Below are positions 61,701 to 64,000 of a DNA stretch of 64,000 nucleotides, one piece after another. Source of the stretch: Chitinophaga sp. LS1 (GTDB taxonomy: Bacteria; Bacteroidota; Bacteroidia; Chitinophagales; Chitinophagaceae); assembly GCF_034274695.1 (NCBI RefSeq), contig NZ_CP128362.1, positions 7,008,501 to 7,072,500 of the forward strand. Reading direction: 5' to 3'. The position numbers were made by a program, and so were the translations under genes. The notes below the pieces were generated by a model. That model was not told the DNA's origin. It saw nothing but the letters and a program-made list of their open reading frames with translations, and did no database searches. Numbering within the stretch: position 1 is the stretch's first letter; each line of letters opens with the position of its first letter.

Positions 61701-63912
61701 CAAGGGCAGATTGGTTACCAATGGTGACAAAGTCATTGGGTATATTGTAAGTAAACATTGTTTTACCATTGGGGCGGGTATTGCTGTATTCATACTTTGT
61801 AACATAAGGGTACAATACATTCGCTCCCTGGAAGGTGACAGTAGGATAGGTAGATTGGGCGATATAAGTATATTTGTTACCATCTTCCGTTTTACAACCA
61901 GTAGAAGATACCGCGACATTTCTCCTGGTACTGGTAGTGTAGAAGATATTAGTCATCATATCGTCCGCTGAAGTAGGCATGTAACCTATACCAGATTCAT
62001 TTTCCCCGTACTTATACACATCTTTCTTCTGCAAGGTATTGTCAAGATTATAACTACTGATTGTTTCTACACGGATTCCACCACCATATTTGTATTTTGT
62101 ACTATTGTCTGGAACAGCGATGGAAATGCTTGCAGTCACCGTAGTAGTGGGTAGATCATTGATCCCCACATATAACTGGTATGTATGACTGGTATCGCAG
62201 GTGTAAGTGGCCGTGAGCGTATGAGCTGTCCCGTTTGTACCTGCATTGAGATAGGTATCAGAATTCCAGCTGGCTACTATTTTGGCAGTGGTAAGGTCTC
62301 TCAGCTGTACCTCCTGTGCATAACTCAGCGTTGGATTGGCAGAAGATGCTGAAAAATCTATTGAGATATCCAGCTCGTAATAATCCTGGTTATTGTTAGG
62401 AGGTCTGACCTGGAATGTCGTTGTGGCACTATCCCAGCCATAAGTGACGCCTACCTTTGCAGGACCGGCCAGTGTGATGGAAGCTATCGTAGAGTCTTTA
62501 TTATCAGGCGTTCTCTCATATTTATTCATGGCATAATCGTAAGTGGTATACCCTCCGGTTGGATAGGTTACCTTATTCAGGATTCCTGCCATAATATATG
62601 TTTCAGAAGCGGACCTGTCTGCAGTGCCTAACTTCCCATACTTTTGAATTTCTGTCTGAGACGGGAGTTGTTTGGGCATGAGGGTGTATTGTGTTACACC
62701 ATTGTAGAATCCCCACCAATCCTGTGAACAGGATAAGGTATTGGGTAAGGTTGTGCTGTTGTAATTGAAGGTATACTTTTCTGGTTGTTCTCCATTCAGA
62801 TCCTCGTTGGAAAATGAAAGGAGTTTGAGCCGGTAATCTGTAAAGCTGGGATATGAATTACCCGTGTAAAAGTAACTATAGTTAAATGAAACCTTTTTAA
62901 CACGGTTGTAAGTGCCATTATCATTGCTATATACGACAATGCTGTCCAGCGCATTGCCTGCATAGTCGGCCCTGACGGTATTGGCATAGAACTTCACTTT
63001 CCCCTGACGGAAAATGATTTCACTGATTTTAGGTACGTTATTATAAGAGTAAGAGATGGTTTTGACAACTTCATCTGCTACATAGGAGGCCGCATCATCT
63101 GTACCAGATACGTTCTTGCGATATACCTTATTAAAGGTTAGTACGTCGTCGGCGGCTTTATCACCGTTACCTGTGACGGTTGCATAGTTAAATAGCACAC
63201 TGTCTGCACCATCATTGGATATGATTTTAGTCAGGTTCCAGCCGATGACGTGTGTTTGCAGACCTGAATTATCAGTAGTCGTGTTGAATTTTTGTGTAAA
63301 GAAATAGCGGCTGCCATCGTCATCTGTGATTACATAGTTATTATCACTGGTATGTGTAATGCTGACAGGTTGATAGGGGGCGGTGACAAAATTTTTCTGG
63401 TCCCTGGAATATAGAAACCGCCCGGATTTACCTGTGAAATTATAATTGAAAAAATCTGGTTGCAGGTCAGGCCTGCTTTCGTAATAGTTTTTTCGTCCAT
63501 CATAAGTCACCACACTACCAAAACTGTTAATAGGTGTGCTTTGATTAAACCAACCATAGGTTTCTGTCTCATCTTCATCTCCCCTGATCTGGCGTGCGAT
63601 AGAGCCGCCTGCCATAAGTGACCATCCAAGACCTACCCATGTTGCTTTTTGGCCGACCTTTATGCCGGATGCATGGTAACTGAGTGAAATTGGAACCTTG
63701 ATCCAGCCTGTATTGATTTCATAAAGCGGGTAAGAAATCTGGGGGACGCCGGTCATCATGCTGACCGGGGTGCTATTGTACTTAAAGAGTTCTGCCTGTT
63801 CTGCGGGTAGTGGTATAATGGACGGGGATTGTCCCTTTCCCCAATGACAAATACTTAATAACATCCACAGAAATAAAATCGTCTTAGTACGGGTGCGGGT
63901 TGTGATATACAT
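58771..63912 (-). CDS. DUF5977-repeat RHS-partner protein, 1713 aa
   Basis: Start ATG 63912 (MYITTRTRTKTILFLWMLLS, signal peptide ending ...GKGQ); an in-frame TTG at 63924 is unlikely. N-terminal ~900 residues are RHS-wrapper-like beta structure (AELFKYNSTPVSMMTGVPQI, SLSYHASGIKVGQKATWVGL). A jelly-roll module with GQWVYLEKEYSIPAGVAYIS lies at about 1005-1140. Residues about 1187-1630 hold five DUF5977-type repeats (C-x-n-G-T-x-V-T-Y-T-V-A-A-G-K-Y, ending YANxNGxC). Four bases before the RHS toxin gene, so one operon. Large surface protein; function unknown. Confidence 0.85.
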   Translation of the reverse strand: MYITTRTRTKTILFLWMLLSICHWGKGQSPSIIPLPAEQAELFKYNSTPVSMMTGVPQISYPLYEINTGWIKVPISLSYHASGIKVGQKATWVGLGWSLMAGGSIARQIRGDEDETETYGWFNQSTPINSFGSVVTYDGRKNYYESRPDLQPDFFNYNFTGKSGRFLYSRDQKNFVTAPYQPVSITHTSDNNYVITDDDGSRYFFTQKFNTTTDNSGLQTHVIGWNLTKIISNDGADSVLFNYATVTGNGDKAADDVLTFNKVYRKNVSGTDDAASYVADEVVKTISYSYNNVPKISEIIFRQGKVKFYANTVRADYAGNALDSIVVYSNDNGTYNRVKKVSFNYSYFYTGNSYPSFTDYRLKLLSFSNEDLNGEQPEKYTFNYNSTTLPNTLSCSQDWWGFYNGVTQYTLMPKQLPSQTEIQKYGKLGTADRSASETYIMAGILNKVTYPTGGYTTYDYAMNKYERTPDNKDSTIASITLAGPAKVGVTYGWDSATTTFQVRPPNNNQDYYELDISIDFSASSANPTLSYAQEVQLRDLTTAKIVASWNSDTYLNAGTNGTAHTLTATYTCDTSHTYQLYVGINDLPTTTVTASISIAVPDNSTKYKYGGGIRVETISSYNLDNTLQKKDVYKYGENESGIGYMPTSADDMMTNIFYTTSTRRNVAVSSTGCKTEDGNKYTYIAQSTYPTVTFQGANVLYPYVTKYEYSNTRPNGKTMFTYNIPNDFVTIGNQSALGGKERIDNGLSDELPIKTSYYKFNSADSSFSLIKESVNTWELFNFSQDSALMVYPTIEYATSEHCVDSYTDYSSFVYMVKSGGRHLAAVTDNNYDDNGTVFTNTVNYTYNDKNYPQKITKLNSKNDTLVTEMRYPGEHSSTDVNAGVLDHMVTKNMLRQPYWQGNYTNSTLLSYKHTIYSDSWSANDSLIAPKIDSNWQFGNDNSLPAITTAYQSYGKYGNICQLRDGNGLTSAFTWSANGTYPVSQTAGAAINQVMYDGFEDADSWTGITRDATLSHTGTYAGLTTGCSTYTNASWCNVALTTATSFRYSGWVYSNGPGAAISLLMKTSSETGSYTYIDNVSTSTTGQWVYLEKEYSIPAGVAYISLRLDNQGSGKVWFDEVALRPAASQMSHYSYLPLVGMSSKSDEGNHTLYYEFDGLNRLKLIRNKDKNILKMYCYNYAGDINRCEGTIYYNDYQSQTFSKTCTLSGTTTSVTYAVDAGKYSSSVSVSDANAKALADIQSNGQAYADLMGDCSYFLSQQMTDTFTATCTDNGVGTTVTYTLSEGADTSTISQDDANTKAKSRLDSLGQRYANSTCTWSNEAQSGTYTRACTAANAEGTAVTYTVAAGKYTSSVSLSAANALAKQEVSDSGQVYANRNGLCYYYSDAQSVSATRECSTGYIGTTVTYTVAARHDSSLISKDSANAAALRYTKANAQSYANTNGACQTCNLLFSKKSGSSNLGTFNVAITNTSTGSTVYQQTFVDPTDAQLAVCSIIASDATYTITITAQNYLYATVNGTEKAISPGYSKSWSLAPTLTIVFSSSGTTTYSSAAVSKSFQKTSCTRDSTGSYVTYTVAAGKYTSTLSQEYVDSLANAYATANGPSYANTNGYCFPSGKNFAIVVKKGGTDPGTVSITATNTSSSTAEVKTTAITEWPYYAAITSGKTFTISIAPIGSGISMTADVNGTQKTVSSGSTITFTGNSAPIMILIWKN

Positions 63913-64000
63913 AATTGAATACAAAAAATGGCAAAGGGATTACACACCTAATAATAAGGTACAGGTAATGGTTTTGATTCGAACTACAATGCAGTGGAGA

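Noticed and set aside
1..64000. tRNA, rRNA, riboswitch
   Set aside because: No cloverleaf-like segment, rRNA stretch or known riboswitch core was recognised in the spacers by eye; a covariance-model scan would be decisive.

Overview
The window is most likely a chromosomal segment of a Bacteroidota bacterium close to Chitinophaga. Evidence seen in the sequence: very large RHS/DUF6443 and DUF5977-type cell-surface proteins, an MG2/TonB-plug protein, SusC-era style lipoproteins and porins, a GH28 pectinase, NarL-type two-component genes with PAS domains, few Shine-Dalgarno sites, and several TAnnTTTG (-7) boxes just upstream of genes. The genus is an inference. No rRNA, tRNA or CRISPR array was found.

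Layout. 1-5.2 kb: end of a TlpA-like thioredoxin, a UspA protein, a PAS histidine kinase, a tiny DUF1328 membrane protein, and an outer-membrane barrel gene beside a frameshifted paralogue. 5.2-10.2 kb: a co-directional set of two pirins, a nitroreductase, a ring-cleaving dioxygenase of the MhqA/E/O type, a small acetyltransferase and an MhqD-like esterase, which together look like quinone/electrophile detoxification. 10.2-15.2 kb: Crp-type regulator with an AraC remnant, MG2/TonB-plug protein, aldo/keto reductase, Cys-rich four-helix protein. 15.2-21.5 kb: an eight-gene minus-strand operon (FAD oxidoreductase, methyltransferase, type III polyketide synthase, FabL-like reductase, FabZ-like dehydratase, KAS, ACP, PPTase) that should build and modify an aromatic polyketide lipid. 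21.7-26.5 kb: repeat lipoprotein, an alkB gene with its centre deleted, a DACNV/diadenylate-cyclase-like protein and a PoxB-type enzyme. 26.6-36 kb: porin plus complete urtABCDE urea transporter followed by a NarX-like kinase and a LuxR-type response regulator. 36-45.2 kb: CbpA/CbpM chaperone pair, M1 peptidase with an IS5-family element inserted just upstream, thioredoxin, 2H phosphoesterase, GH28, ankyrin lipoprotein.

45.4-63.9 kb (all genes minus strand) is a polymorphic-toxin island. A 1713-aa DUF5977/RHS-partner protein is followed by a 1404-aa RHS protein ending in a NucA/NucB-type DNase tip and a SUKH immunity gene. Downstream lie at least two copied pieces of the RHS core (a 532-bp block about 98 % identical to the main gene and a 116-bp block about 95 % identical), each joining the 5' part of one gene to another sequence; a third, diverged piece; a displaced tip with a membrane protein one base away; several AT-rich orphan immunity-like genes; and two complete IS elements (IS701 and IS4 families). 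The layout fits a store of tip/immunity modules that can recombine into the main RHS gene.

A second theme is tandem repetition of gene 3' ends: at three loci (6.9, 23.1 and 38.9 kb) the last codons plus the stop codon are repeated in the downstream spacer with a 60-90 bp period. Two further minisatellite arrays (24.4 and 36.1 kb) lie between genes.
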